Source: Oxalobacteraceae bacterium
GTDB taxonomy: Bacteria; Pseudomonadota; Gammaproteobacteria; Burkholderiales; Burkholderiaceae_D
Direction of reading: 5' to 3'
Length of the DNA: 64,000 nucleotides
NCBI GenBank assembly: GCA_013284265.1
Contig: JABTBR010000014.1
Span: 1 to 64,000, forward strand
Shown: one piece after another, positions 1 through 8,513 of the stretch
How the letters are laid out: each line of letters opens with the position of its first letter
Numbering within the stretch: the first letter of the stretch is position 1
Notes under the pieces: generated by a model
Databases searched by the model: none
What the model saw: the letters and a program-made list of their open reading frames with translations, nothing else
Told to the model about the DNA's origin: nothing
Made by a program: the position numbers and the translations under genes

Positions 1-41
1 TCTGACCCGCCGGGTCAGACCCCAGGGGTACGCCGTGGGTT
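1..41 (-). repeat. Dispersed palindromic repeat, copy 1 (cut by window edge)
   Basis: This is the right part of an intergenic repeat whose complete form is seen at 7498-7560. It shows the inner palindrome TCTGACCCGCCGGGTCAGA followed by the conserved end GCCGTGGGTT. Its orientation is opposite to copies 2, 3 and 4. The flank ttcaagcgg resembles the flank of the copy near 52.1 kb. Confidence 0.75.
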
Positions 42-209
42 CAAGCGGCCGCCGGCGGCCAGCCACCGATGGTAGCCCGCACCAGGCCAGCGTGCATTTC
101 TGTCTTCAGACTGCGCCATTCACCGCCCGCTTTCCGCCATTCGCCGAAAATCCGTTTGCACCGTGCCCCGGCGCTGGTATCGTTCATCCATCTTACTTTG
201 GGGACGAAC

Positions 210-587
210 ATGAAATACGATACCAACCAGCGCAGGCGCAAGCAGATGATCCTGGGCATCCTGCTGATCGCCTTCGGTGCGCTGATGCTGCTCGACCGCG
301 CCGGCTGGCTGGAACTGGATGTGGATCTGCGCCGCATCTGGCATTTCTGGCCCCTGATCCTGCTGGTGTTCGGCATCAACGACCTGATGCCGCCCAGCTC
401 CCCGCGCCTGTTCCTCAACGGCCTGTTCAAAATCTTCTTCGCGGCCTGGTGGTACGTCTCCTATGAGCACCTGTGGGGACTGACCTTCCGCGACACCTGG
501 CCGGCGCTGCTGATCGCCTGGGGTAGCGGCATGGTGCTGCGCCCGGCCGTGGTCAACTACTTCGCCAGCCACAAGGAGCAGGGATGA
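210..587 (+). CDS. LiaI/DUF5668-like small membrane protein
   Basis: This 125-residue protein has three or four hydrophobic segments (about residues 13-30, 44-58, 70-85 and 95-110) and an HFWPLILLVFGI motif of the LiaI/LiaF transmembrane type. The ATG at 210 is chosen because a GGGGAC ribosome-binding-like sequence lies just upstream and the homologous part begins there; the open frame extends to 69 without family similarity. Its stop overlaps the next start by four bases (ATGA), so the two are translationally coupled. Family members act in envelope-stress sensing next to two-component systems, which fits the kinase and regulator downstream. The exact function is unknown. Confidence 0.75.
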   Translation: MKYDTNQRRRKQMILGILLIAFGALMLLDRAGWLELDVDLRRIWHFWPLILLVFGINDLMPPSSPRLFLNGLFKIFFAAWWYVSYEHLWGLTFRDTWPALLIAWGSGMVLRPAVVNYFASHKEQG

Positions 588-1303
588 AAGCCGACCGTCC
601 GCTGCATCGTCCACATAGCGCACCGGCCCAAATCGTCGTGGGCATCCTCGTCATCGGCCTGGGCCTGCTGCTGCTGCTGGACAACCTGGGCCTGCTCGAT
701 TTCCGCTACTCCCTGCATTTCTGGCCGCTGGTGCTGGTCTTCTTCGGCATCATCAAGGTGGTGCAGAGCCGTAGCACCGCCAGCGTCATGGTGGGCGGCG
801 CGCTGATCCTGTTCGGCGTGCTGCTCACGCTCAGGGCAGTGGGCCTGATTTACTTTAGCTTCCGGGTGCTGTGGCCGGTGCTGATGATACTGGCCGGGGT
901 GGCCGTGGTGTACCGTTCCATCACCGGGCGGCGCATATTCGAGCAGCGTCCCCGGGCCGCTGCGCAGACCACGGACGATCGCGTCATCAACGTTACGGCG
1001 GTCATGGGGGGCTTCGTGCGCCGCGTCAATAGCGACGATTTCCGTGGCGGTGAAATCACGGCCCTGATGGGTGGTTGCGAGCTGGATCTGCGCCAGTGCT
1101 CGATCAATGGCGAGGCCGTTCTGAACGTGTTCGCCATGTTCGGCGGTATTCAGATCAAGGTGCCTGCCGACTGGACCGTGGTCCTGCAGGGCACGCCCGT
1201 CGTGGGCGGCTTCGACGAGAAGACCGCCGCACCGCCGGACGGCAGCAAGCGCCTGCTGATCAAGGGCTACGCCATCATGGGCGGCCTGGAAGTGCGTAAC
1301 TAG
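584..1303 (+). CDS. LiaF-like membrane protein (DUF5668 plus LiaF C-terminal domain)
   Basis: A protein of 239 residues. The N-terminal half has about four membrane segments with the LHFWPLVLVFFGI motif, shared with the preceding protein. The C-terminal 110 residues carry the repeated glycine-rich strands typical of LiaF/VraT cell-wall-active-antibiotic response proteins (VMGGF, LMGGCELDLR, FGGIQIKVP, IMGGLEVRN). In Firmicutes LiaF inhibits the LiaS kinase. Here it lies four bases before a LytS-type kinase, so an analogous role in controlling that kinase is inferred. Confidence 0.8.
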   Translation: MKADRPLHRPHSAPAQIVVGILVIGLGLLLLLDNLGLLDFRYSLHFWPLVLVFFGIIKVVQSRSTASVMVGGALILFGVLLTLRAVGLIYFSFRVLWPVLMILAGVAVVYRSITGRRIFEQRPRAAAQTTDDRVINVTAVMGGFVRRVNSDDFRGGEITALMGGCELDLRQCSINGEAVLNVFAMFGGIQIKVPADWTVVLQGTPVVGGFDEKTAAPPDGSKRLLIKGYAIMGGLEVRN

Positions 1304-1306
1304 GCG

Positions 1307-2380
1307 ATGCGCGGCCTGTCCGGCAGCCGGCGCGGGATCGCCCTGTATTTGCTGACCTGGCTGTTTCTGGGCTGCGCGCTGGCCGGCGTGATCGCCGTGG
1401 CCGGCGCCGCCGCGCCCCTGAATGCGCTGCTGTTCGCGCTGCCGCTGAACCTGGTGTATGCCTTCGCGGCGGGCTTTTCAGCCTACTATCTGTGCCGCGC
1501 CTACCCATTGGGGAGCGCCCGCCCGGTATTGATACCGCTGGTGTTCACGGTGGCCGCCACCGTGGCCGGATTCCTGTGGCTGGCGCTGGCGCAGGCCTGG
1601 AACGCCGTGTGCCTGCTGCTGGAAGTGAGCTGGGCTGGCGTGGTGCTGACGCCGCAGTTGTCGGCCCTGATCGTGGGTGTGGGTTTGCTGCTCTACGGCC
1701 TGGCGGCGGCGGTGAATTATCTGGTGATCGCGTTTTTGCAGGTGCAGGGCGCCGAGCAGCGCGCGCTGGAGGCGCGGCTGGCGGCGCAGGAGGCCGAACT
1801 GCGCATGCTGCGCACCCAGATCGATCCCCATTTTTTATTCAATAGCCTCAATTCGATCAGCGCGCTGACCTCGCAAGACCCCAAGGGCGCGCGCCAGATG
1901 GCCTTGCAGCTGGCCGCGTTCTTCCGCCAGAGTCTGGGCATGGAGGCCCATCGCATGGTCACGCTGGAGCAGGAGCTGCTGCTGATCCGCCATTTCCTGG
2001 CCATCGAACAGGTGCGCTTCGGCGATCGCCTGCGGATCCGGGAAGCGGTGGGGGAGGATGCGCTGGCATGTCTGCTGCCGCCCATGCTGATCCAGCCGCT
2101 GGTGGAAAACGCGGTCAAGCACGGCATCTGCCAGCTGGCCGAGGGGGGCGTGGTCAGTCTGATGGTCAGGCGTGATGGTTCGCAGCTGCGCATCGTGGTG
2201 GAAAATCCGGCCGATCCGGCGCGTGCCGCTGGCAATTTGAAAGGCATCGGCCTGGCCAATGTACGCCAGCGGCTGGCGGGTGCCTACCAGCACGAGGCCA
2301 GCATCCACTGGACGCGCCAGCCGGACAGGTTTACCGTGGAGATTACGATGCCGGCGCAGGTGGAAGTGCCGCCAGGCTAA
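1307..2380 (+). CDS. LytS/AlgZ-type sensor histidine kinase
   Basis: A 357-residue membrane kinase. Residues 10-145 hold about four or five hydrophobic segments, 148-170 a coiled coil, and then the His_kinase domain with DPHFLFNSLNSISAL (phospho-acceptor His about 175). The HATPase region follows with the N-box PLVENAVKHG and a GIGLANVRQRL G-box. Kinases of this family (PF06580) pair with LytTR regulators, and one follows directly. The start is three bases after the liaF-like stop, so all four genes probably form one operon. Confidence 0.9.
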   Translation: MRGLSGSRRGIALYLLTWLFLGCALAGVIAVAGAAAPLNALLFALPLNLVYAFAAGFSAYYLCRAYPLGSARPVLIPLVFTVAATVAGFLWLALAQAWNAVCLLLEVSWAGVVLTPQLSALIVGVGLLLYGLAAAVNYLVIAFLQVQGAEQRALEARLAAQEAELRMLRTQIDPHFLFNSLNSISALTSQDPKGARQMALQLAAFFRQSLGMEAHRMVTLEQELLLIRHFLAIEQVRFGDRLRIREAVGEDALACLLPPMLIQPLVENAVKHGICQLAEGGVVSLMVRRDGSQLRIVVENPADPARAAGNLKGIGLANVRQRLAGAYQHEASIHWTRQPDRFTVEITMPAQVEVPPG

Positions 2381-2416
2381 TGGAAGTTCTCGAACAAAGC
2401 TGAATAGGGAAACAGC

Positions 2417-3157
2417 GTGCGTATCATCATCGTAGACGACGAAGCACTGGCCCGTGGCGTGGTGCGCGAATATCTGGACGAGTATCCTGCCGCCCGGATC
2501 GTGGCCGAATGCGCCAATGGCTTCGAAGCCGTCAAGGCCATCGAAACGCTGGCGCCGGATCTGGTGCTGCTCGATATCCAGATGCCGGGCCTGGATGGCT
2601 TCGAGGTGGCCGGGCTGGTGGCGGGTAAAACGCGCTTTATCTTCGCCACCGCTTACGACCAGTACGCGATCAAGGCCTTTGAGTTCCATGCGCTGGATTA
2701 TCTGCTCAAGCCCTTTAGCCAGAAACGCTTCGATCAGGCGATAGAGCATGCCTTCCAGCAGTTGGGCAGCGCGGCGGCCACGCCGGCCGCCGCGATCGAT
2801 GCGGCGCGGGCCGAGGCGCAGGGCAAGCAGTATCTGGAGCGGGTGCCGGTGCGCGAAGGCTCCAAGGTGCACGTGCTGACCTGCGCGCAGATCGTTAGCA
2901 TCGAGGCGCAGGACGATTATGCCTGCATCAGCGCCGCCGGGCGCAGCTACTTGAAGAACCAGCGCCTGTCCGAGCTGGAAAGCCAGCTTGATCCGGCGGC
3001 CTTCCTGCGCGTGCACCGGTCCTGGATTGTGAATATCGGCTGCATCAGCCGTATCGAGCAGGCCACGCGCGACAGCTATGTGGCGGTGCTCAAGGATGAT
3101 ACGCGCGTGCCGGTAAGCCGCAGCGGCTACCAGAAAGTGCGCGCGCTTATTTCCTAG
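2417..3157 (+). CDS. LytTR-family response regulator
   Basis: A 246-residue regulator with a receiver domain at 1-120 (acidic pair D7/D8, phospho-acceptor D53 in LLDIQMPGLDG, conserved K in LLKPFS) and a C-terminal LytTR DNA-binding domain at about 145-245 (FLRVHRSWIVN motif). It starts with GTG at 2417. It is the cognate partner of the kinase 36 bases upstream. AlgR and LytR relatives control envelope or exopolysaccharide genes; the targets here are not visible. Confidence 0.92.
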   Translation: MRIIIVDDEALARGVVREYLDEYPAARIVAECANGFEAVKAIETLAPDLVLLDIQMPGLDGFEVAGLVAGKTRFIFATAYDQYAIKAFEFHALDYLLKPFSQKRFDQAIEHAFQQLGSAAATPAAAIDAARAEAQGKQYLERVPVREGSKVHVLTCAQIVSIEAQDDYACISAAGRSYLKNQRLSELESQLDPAAFLRVHRSWIVNIGCISRIEQATRDSYVAVLKDDTRVPVSRSGYQKVRALIS

Positions 3158-3213
3158 TGAGCACTGCGGTTGTGCGCAGTGCCTTTTGCCTGAGGGCCGT
3201 TGGCGGCAGCCCA

Positions 3214-3314
3214 AAACCCACGGCGTAACCCTGGGGTACGACCCAGGGTCCGGGAAGTGGCTGCGCCCCGCCTGTCCCTGTGGGACAGGCCCCCGGCTCT
3301 TTGCCGTAGGTTTT
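3214..3314 (+). repeat. Dispersed palindromic repeat, copy 2 (long form)
   Basis: The ends AACCCACGGC and GCCGTAGGTT pair with one mismatch. Inside is a second perfect hairpin, GCCTGTCCC-TGT-GGGACAGGC (3270-3290). The long form is shared with the copy at 52027-52124. It lies between the convergent regulator and helicase genes and could act as a bidirectional terminator; that role is inferred. Confidence 0.85.
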
Positions 3315-3333
3315 AATGACGTTTGCGGCACGC

Positions 3334-5727
3334 TTATTCTGGCGTCGCCTCTGCCGATGCCGGCAAACCCGCCCGCTCCACCTGCCACCATGCCGGCAGC
3401 AACGGCCGTATCTCCGGCCGCGCGAAACGGTCATCGATCAGGAACACCGTGCCGCGATCGGTGGTCGTGCGGATCACCCGCCCCGCCGCCTGCACCACCT
3501 TCTGCATCCCAGGGTACAAATAAGCATAGTCGTAACCAGCACCAAAGATCGCCTCCATGCGCTGGCGGATCTGCTCATTGACGGGATTTAGCTGCGGCAG
3601 GCCCAAGGTGGCGATGAAGGCACCGATCAATCGCGCACCGGGTAAATCGATGCCTTCACCAAAGGAGCCGCCCAGCACCGCGAAGCCGATGCCGCAACCG
3701 CTCTCCGTAAACCGCGCCAGAAACTGCTCCCGTCCCGCCTCGTCCATGCGGCGCGGCTGCTGCCATTGCGGCACTTGCGGGAACTGCTGCGCAAAGCGCG
3801 CCGCCGCCTGCTCCAGATAGTCGAAGCTGCTGAAGAAGGCCAGGTAATTGCCGGGCTGGCGCGCATACTGCTCACCCATCAGCGCCGCAATCGGCGCCAG
3901 CGAACGGACGCGGTGGCTGTAGCGTGTGGAGATATGCCCCGCCACCCGCACCGACAACTGCTGCGCCACAAACGGCGACTCCACATCGACCCAGGCGCTG
4001 CCCTCGGGCAGGCCGAGCATGTCATTGAAGTAGTTCCACGGACTGAGCGTGGCCGAGAACAACGCCGTGCAATGGCTCGCCTCAAAGCGCGGCTTCAGGT
4101 AAGGGGCGGGCACGATGTTGCGGATGCAGAGCAAGGAGTTGCTGCGCGCGGCGCCGGACGCCTTTTTTTCCACATCGAACAGCGAATGCTGGCCAAAGCT
4201 CTCGGCCAGCCGGGCGAATTGCAGCGCGCCGAAATAAAATTCCTGCAGCTCCGCGTCCACATGGGCCGGATGCTCGGCATAAAACTCGCCTATCGCCGTG
4301 GACGCACCCTGCAAGGCCGCCATGAATTTCTCCGGCAAGGCCGCGTGCGCCGCGTAGTCGGCTTCCTGTTCCTTTTCCAGTTGGCTCCATAGCCGGTGGA
4401 CCCGGTCCAGCGGTTTTTTAAGTACTTCCGGCGCGCTCTTGCGCAGCATGCGCAAACCCGTATGTTCCAGTTCGGCCGAATACATCTTGCGCGCGCGCGA
4501 CACCATATTGTGGGCCTCGTCCACCAGGACCGCGACCTTCCAGTCGTTCATCTGGGCCAGGCTGTGCAGCATGGCGCTGCCGTCGAAATAATAGTTGTAG
4601 TCGCCGATGATGACGTCGGACCAGCGCGCCATCTCGCTGCTCAGGTAATAGGGGCAGACCTGGTGCGCCAGCGCCACCTTGCGCAGCGTGGGCTTGTCCA
4701 GCGTGCCCGCCTGTGCGGCGGCCTGGCGCGCGGCCGGCAGACGGTCGTAGAAGCCCTTGGCCAGCGGGCAGGAGTCGCCATGGCAGGCCAGTTCCGGATG
4801 CTCGCAGGCGCTGCTGCGGGCGGCCAGTTCCAGCGTGCGCAGCGGCAGCAGCGGCGCCGACTTGCGTATCAAGTCAACGGCGTCGAGCGCCATCTGGCGG
4901 CCCGAGGTTTTGGCGGCAAGGAAGAACACCTTGTCCAGCTTGTGCGCGGCGCTCGCTTTGAGCAACGGGAACAGGCTGCCGACGGTCTTGCCGATACCGG
5001 TGGGCGCCTGCGCCAGCAGGCAGCAGCCGCGGGTACTGGCTTTGTACATGGCTTCGGCCAGCGCGCGCTGGCCGGGGCGGAAGTCCGGATGGGGAAAGGC
5101 CAATGCCGTCAGCGCCGCATCGCGCGCGCCGCGGTGGGCCAGCTCCTGGCGCGCCCATTGCAGGAACAGGGTGCATTGCTGTTCGAACCAAAGGCGCAGG
5201 CCGGCCGCGCTGTGCTCTTCGCAAAGTTCCGTCTCGCGCTGGCTGCCGATGTCGAAATACACCAGCGCCAGGCGCAGCGTGTCCAGTCCCTGCTGGGCAC
5301 ATAGCAGATGGCCGTAGACCTTCAGCTGGGCCCAGTGCAGTGCGCGGTGGTTGTCCGGCATGCGCGCCAGGTCGCCGCGATAGGTTTTGATTTCTTCCAG
5401 CTGCCGGCGCTGGGGATCGTAGCCGTCGGCGCGGCCGCGCACATGCAAGGGACCGAAGTCGCCGCTCAGGCTCACTTCGCGCTGGTAGTCATCGCCGCGC
5501 CGGGCGGTGACCACGGCGTGGCCGGCGATGCCTTCCTGCGCGGTGGGCGAGGGTGTGAAGCGCAGATCGAGATCGCCCGCCTTGGCGGTGAATTCGCACA
5601 GTGCGCGCACGGCCACGGTGTAGCGTTCCGCCGCGCCACCGGCTGTCGCCGGGAGCGGACCCGCAGGCGGGGTCAAAGCGGGCGCCAGGGCAGGCGCTGT
5701 CGCCATGGTTTCCAGCACGGCCGCCAA
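3334..5727 (-). CDS. DinG/Rad3-like Fe-S ATP-dependent helicase with N-terminal PD-(D/E)XK-like region
   Basis: A 797-residue superfamily 2 helicase. Walker A is APTGIGKT (about 241-248) and the DEAH box sits in VLVDEAHNM. Four cysteines between these motifs (SSACEHPELAC, DSCPLAK, HQVCPYY) form the Fe-S domain of XPD/DinG enzymes. The N-terminal 150 residues show D101, E112-I-K114 and Q134, the spacing of a Cas4/RecB-like nuclease fold. It begins with TTG at 5727, one base after the upstream stop; an ATG at 5706 is an alternative start. It is translationally coupled to a FAN1-like nuclease, which suggests DNA repair. Confidence 0.88.
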   Translation of the reverse strand: MAAVLETMATAPALAPALTPPAGPLPATAGGAAERYTVAVRALCEFTAKAGDLDLRFTPSPTAQEGIAGHAVVTARRGDDYQREVSLSGDFGPLHVRGRADGYDPQRRQLEEIKTYRGDLARMPDNHRALHWAQLKVYGHLLCAQQGLDTLRLALVYFDIGSQRETELCEEHSAAGLRLWFEQQCTLFLQWARQELAHRGARDAALTALAFPHPDFRPGQRALAEAMYKASTRGCCLLAQAPTGIGKTVGSLFPLLKASAAHKLDKVFFLAAKTSGRQMALDAVDLIRKSAPLLPLRTLELAARSSACEHPELACHGDSCPLAKGFYDRLPAARQAAAQAGTLDKPTLRKVALAHQVCPYYLSSEMARWSDVIIGDYNYYFDGSAMLHSLAQMNDWKVAVLVDEAHNMVSRARKMYSAELEHTGLRMLRKSAPEVLKKPLDRVHRLWSQLEKEQEADYAAHAALPEKFMAALQGASTAIGEFYAEHPAHVDAELQEFYFGALQFARLAESFGQHSLFDVEKKASGAARSNSLLCIRNIVPAPYLKPRFEASHCTALFSATLSPWNYFNDMLGLPEGSAWVDVESPFVAQQLSVRVAGHISTRYSHRVRSLAPIAALMGEQYARQPGNYLAFFSSFDYLEQAAARFAQQFPQVPQWQQPRRMDEAGREQFLARFTESGCGIGFAVLGGSFGEGIDLPGARLIGAFIATLGLPQLNPVNEQIRQRMEAIFGAGYDYAYLYPGMQKVVQAAGRVIRTTTDRGTVFLIDDRFARPEIRPLLPAWWQVERAGLPASAEATPE

Positions 5728-5728
5728 C

Positions 5729-7381
5729 TCAGTCGCTCCACTGCAGATAGCACACGGCCACCGGCATCTGGTGTTCGGCGCAGTAGTCGATCCAGCGTAG
5801 CTGGTTGTCCTGCAGGCGGTCGCCGGGGCCTTTGACTTCGATCATCGTGTAGCGCTGCTCGGCGGGCCAGAACTGGATCAGGTCGGGGAAGCCGCTGCGG
5901 TTGGCCTTGACGTCGGCCAGGATGCGTTCGAAGGAGCAGGCCAGATGGCTGGCCGGAATACAGGCCAGCGCCAGCTCCAGCAGTTCCTCGTCTATCGTCT
6001 CCCAGAATACAAAGGGCGACTGGATGCCGGCCTTGGCGCGGAAGTTGTGGCGTATCGTGTCGCGATAGCCATCCGACGCCAGCTGCGCCAGACAGGCCGC
6101 GAACTGCGGCGCGCGGCGCTGATGGAAATCGGCGCTGTGCAGGTCGGCCGGGCCGCGGTGGAAGGGATGGAAAAACGCGCCCGGAATGGCGCAGAACACG
6201 GCGTCCCAGCACAGCAGCCCGAACAGGGAATTGATCAGCGCGTTCTCGACGTAGTAGACCGGCGCCTCGGCGCGGTGCAGGTGTTCGCGCACCACCCATT
6301 CCACATAGGTCGGCTCGGTGGGCGGCGGCAGGTTCAGGTCGATGCGCCGCACCGGCGCCGGTTTGGCGCGGGCTGGCGCGGCGTGGCCAAGCTGGCGCGC
6401 CAGCCGTGGCGCGATTCGAAGGAGCTGCTGGCGTTCGGCTTCGCTTTCCGGCGCTTGCTGGGCCAGCCGCAGCAGGCTGAAGGCGTCCGCATGGCGGCCA
6501 TCTTTTTCCAGCACGCGCACGGCGCGGGCGCGCGCGCCGGGATAGGCGCAGCCTGCATACAGCTGGTGCGCCAGCGGCCAGTCCCGCAGGCGCTCGGCAT
6601 GCTGGGCAAACTGGAACAGCAGCTTGGCGCGGCGGCTGCACAGCCATTCATTGTCGTCGCCCAGCGTAGGCAGCGCCGGCAGCACTTCTTCCAGCGCTTC
6701 GCCATTGGCAAAGCGCTGCTGGCACTGCGCCAGTTCCAGATAGTGGTCGATGTCCTGGCGGCTGCGGAAACCGCGCGCGGCGGGCGGGAACTCGACCTTT
6801 TCATATTGGTAGATGCCCAGGTCGGACAGCACGAATTCGGTCCAGTCCTGATGGGTGTTGCCGAAGAAGATAAGGCGCAGGCGGTCGCACAGGGGCTGGG
6901 CCAGGATGTGATAGACATGATCTTCCGGCCTTGCCCCGGCCTTGCCGAAACAGCTGGAAAAGCGCTGTTCGCCGGGATGCAGCGGACGCAGCGCTTCCAG
7001 CTGATCGGCCTTGCGCAGCGCGCGCTGGGCCGGGGGCAGCTCGAAGACTTGGCCGATTTCCGGTTTTTGCAGCAGTTCGAACAACTGATCCAGCGTGAGC
7101 GCAGGGTCGGTTTCGATCAGGCCCAGTTCGGCCAGGGGCAGGGCGGCGGCGTGGGTGTCGCCGATTTCGGCATACACGAGTTTGCTGGCGCGAAAGTATT
7201 CGCCCTTGCGCATGACCATGCGCACGAACAGCGCGCGCGAACTTTGTGGCAAGCTTGGGAAAATGGCAAGGAAGGCGCGTTCATCGTCCAGCAGCAGGTC
7301 GGTGTAGCGTGCGCTGATCCACTGCAGCACCTGGTGGAAGTTATCCAGGTAGTAAAACGGGTTTTCCAGGACTTTGTTCAT
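5729..7381 (-). CDS. FAN1-like VRR-NUC nuclease
   Basis: A 550-residue protein. The C-terminal VRR-NUC domain (about 450-548) has GFPDLIQF (D500), EVKGPGD (E515 and K517) and the downstream Q527. The N-terminal and central parts resemble bacterial FAN1 homologues (helical SAP-like and TPR-like regions, beginning NPFYYLDNFHQVL). FAN1 is a structure-specific 5' flap nuclease acting in interstrand-crosslink repair. The stop is one base from the start of the DinG-like helicase, so the pair is co-expressed. Bacterial FAN1 genes are known beside such helicases. Confidence 0.87.
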   Translation of the reverse strand: MNKVLENPFYYLDNFHQVLQWISARYTDLLLDDERAFLAIFPSLPQSSRALFVRMVMRKGEYFRASKLVYAEIGDTHAAALPLAELGLIETDPALTLDQLFELLQKPEIGQVFELPPAQRALRKADQLEALRPLHPGEQRFSSCFGKAGARPEDHVYHILAQPLCDRLRLIFFGNTHQDWTEFVLSDLGIYQYEKVEFPPAARGFRSRQDIDHYLELAQCQQRFANGEALEEVLPALPTLGDDNEWLCSRRAKLLFQFAQHAERLRDWPLAHQLYAGCAYPGARARAVRVLEKDGRHADAFSLLRLAQQAPESEAERQQLLRIAPRLARQLGHAAPARAKPAPVRRIDLNLPPPTEPTYVEWVVREHLHRAEAPVYYVENALINSLFGLLCWDAVFCAIPGAFFHPFHRGPADLHSADFHQRRAPQFAACLAQLASDGYRDTIRHNFRAKAGIQSPFVFWETIDEELLELALACIPASHLACSFERILADVKANRSGFPDLIQFWPAEQRYTMIEVKGPGDRLQDNQLRWIDYCAEHQMPVAVCYLQWSD

Positions 7382-7497
7382 TGCAAGGGGAGGGGGCAGC
7401 AGGGTGCTGCGGGATGACTGTATTTATGTACAGTGTATCGCTTTTGGACTTGGAGGAGAAGGAAATACTTCGCGGGCAGACCGTTGGCCTGGCCTTG

Positions 7498-7560
7498 AAC
7501 CCACGGCGTACCCCTGGGGTCAGACCCGGCGGGTCTGACCCCGGCTCTTTGCCGTGGGTT
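7498..7560 (+). repeat. Dispersed palindromic repeat, copy 3 (reference short form)
   Basis: A 63-base element with perfect 10-base terminal inverted repeats (AACCCACGGC / GCCGTGGGTT). An inner perfect palindrome with 12-base arms, GGGGTCAGACCC / GGGTCTGACCCC, is separated by GGC. It lies at the 3' end of the phasin gene and upstream of the FAN1-like gene. Confidence 0.9.
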
Positions 7561-7621
7561 CTAAATAGTGCGGCGGCTCTAGCCTTGGTTTTTAAATGCG
7601 CTACCGCTCGCTGACGGGGGC

Positions 7622-8179
7622 TTATTTACTCGCGGTCTTGGCTGCGGGCGCCTGTTCGACGATGGCGCTGGCCTTGGCGATCTGGGCTTCGACCGCTTCG
7701 ACCGCCTGCTTGGTGGCCTTGGTCACCTGCTCATAACCGGTAAAGGCATTGTCGATCGCCGATTTGACGATCTGCACCGCGTTTTCGGAGCCGGGACGGA
7801 CGTTTTTGGTCACGTCGTAAATCAGGGCGCTCAGATTGCTTTTGGCTTCGGCCACGTGCGCTTCGGCGGCACGGGTGAATTCTTCGCGGATCTCGGCAAT
7901 GATGGTGCTCAGCTGCTGATTGTAGGCGGCGGCGCCGGCCAGGTTGGGCTTGGCCTTGGCGGCGGCCAGGTCCAGCGCGGCCTTGGCGTCCTTGGCTTCG
8001 CTCAGTTCCTTGCCGGTGGCGAGGCCATCTTCGATATTCGTTTTGGCGGTGGCCATGTTCAGCGCCACCACTTGTTCCACCCCTTGCACAGCTTTGCTGG
8101 TCAGGGTATTGAAGGTTTCTAGCTGAAATTCAAACAGTGCTTTGGTTGCGTTGGCAAATTGTTCGGGATTCGTAAACAT
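7622..8179 (-). CDS. phaP: Phasin family protein
   Basis: A 185-residue, alanine-rich, helical protein without signal peptide. It begins FTNPEQFANATKALFEFQLETFNTL, the characteristic phasin_2 (PhaP) N-terminus of betaproteobacteria, and ends in a low-complexity Ala/Lys tail. Phasins coat polyhydroxyalkanoate granules in the cytoplasm. A GAGGAG ribosome-binding site precedes the ATG. No PHA synthase lies in the window; phasin genes are often unlinked. Confidence 0.92.
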   Translation of the reverse strand: MFTNPEQFANATKALFEFQLETFNTLTSKAVQGVEQVVALNMATAKTNIEDGLATGKELSEAKDAKAALDLAAAKAKPNLAGAAAYNQQLSTIIAEIREEFTRAAEAHVAEAKSNLSALIYDVTKNVRPGSENAVQIVKSAIDNAFTGYEQVTKATKQAVEAVEAQIAKASAIVEQAPAAKTASK

Positions 8180-8277
8180 TGGGTCTCCTCGCGTTGATGG
8201 GATGAAAACATTCCGAAAACATTCCTTCGATCAGAACCTGCAGAATCGCCGGGCTTGGCCCTGTTATTGTGGCCCCA

Positions 8278-8493
8278 TTATTTAACAAGAACTAACTTTT
8301 CGCAACGGCTATCTTGATATGCTCTTGGAAGCCGCTCCCAGCCCGGCCCCTGCATGGTCTGGGCGCAGACGCGCGCACCGTCGATCTTGCTGCGCCACCA
8401 GTACCAGGGCGCCGGCCGGGCCCAGGCGCAGGCGCAGGCCAGCAGCAGGGCCAGCAGCGCAAGTGAGGCGAGGGCGGGCAGGGCGGCTTTCAT
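8278..8493 (-). CDS. Small exported protein of unknown function
   Basis: A 71-residue protein. Residues 1-25 form a hydrophobic signal-like helix (ALPALASLALLALLLAC); the mature part is rich in Trp and basic residues and has two cysteines (C43, C64). It begins 20 bases after the stop of the diguanylate cyclase, so it may be the last gene of that operon. The family is not recognised and no function is proposed. Confidence 0.6.
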   Translation of the reverse strand: MKAALPALASLALLALLLACACAWARPAPWYWWRSKIDGARVCAQTMQGPGWERLPRAYQDSRCEKLVLVK

Positions 8494-8513
8494 CGGCGTG
8501 GCATCGTGGGGCG

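Noticed and set aside
1835..3391. 518-residue minus-strand open frame across the LytS/LytTR genes
   Set aside because: It is antisense to two recognised genes and crosses a repeat; no family motifs.
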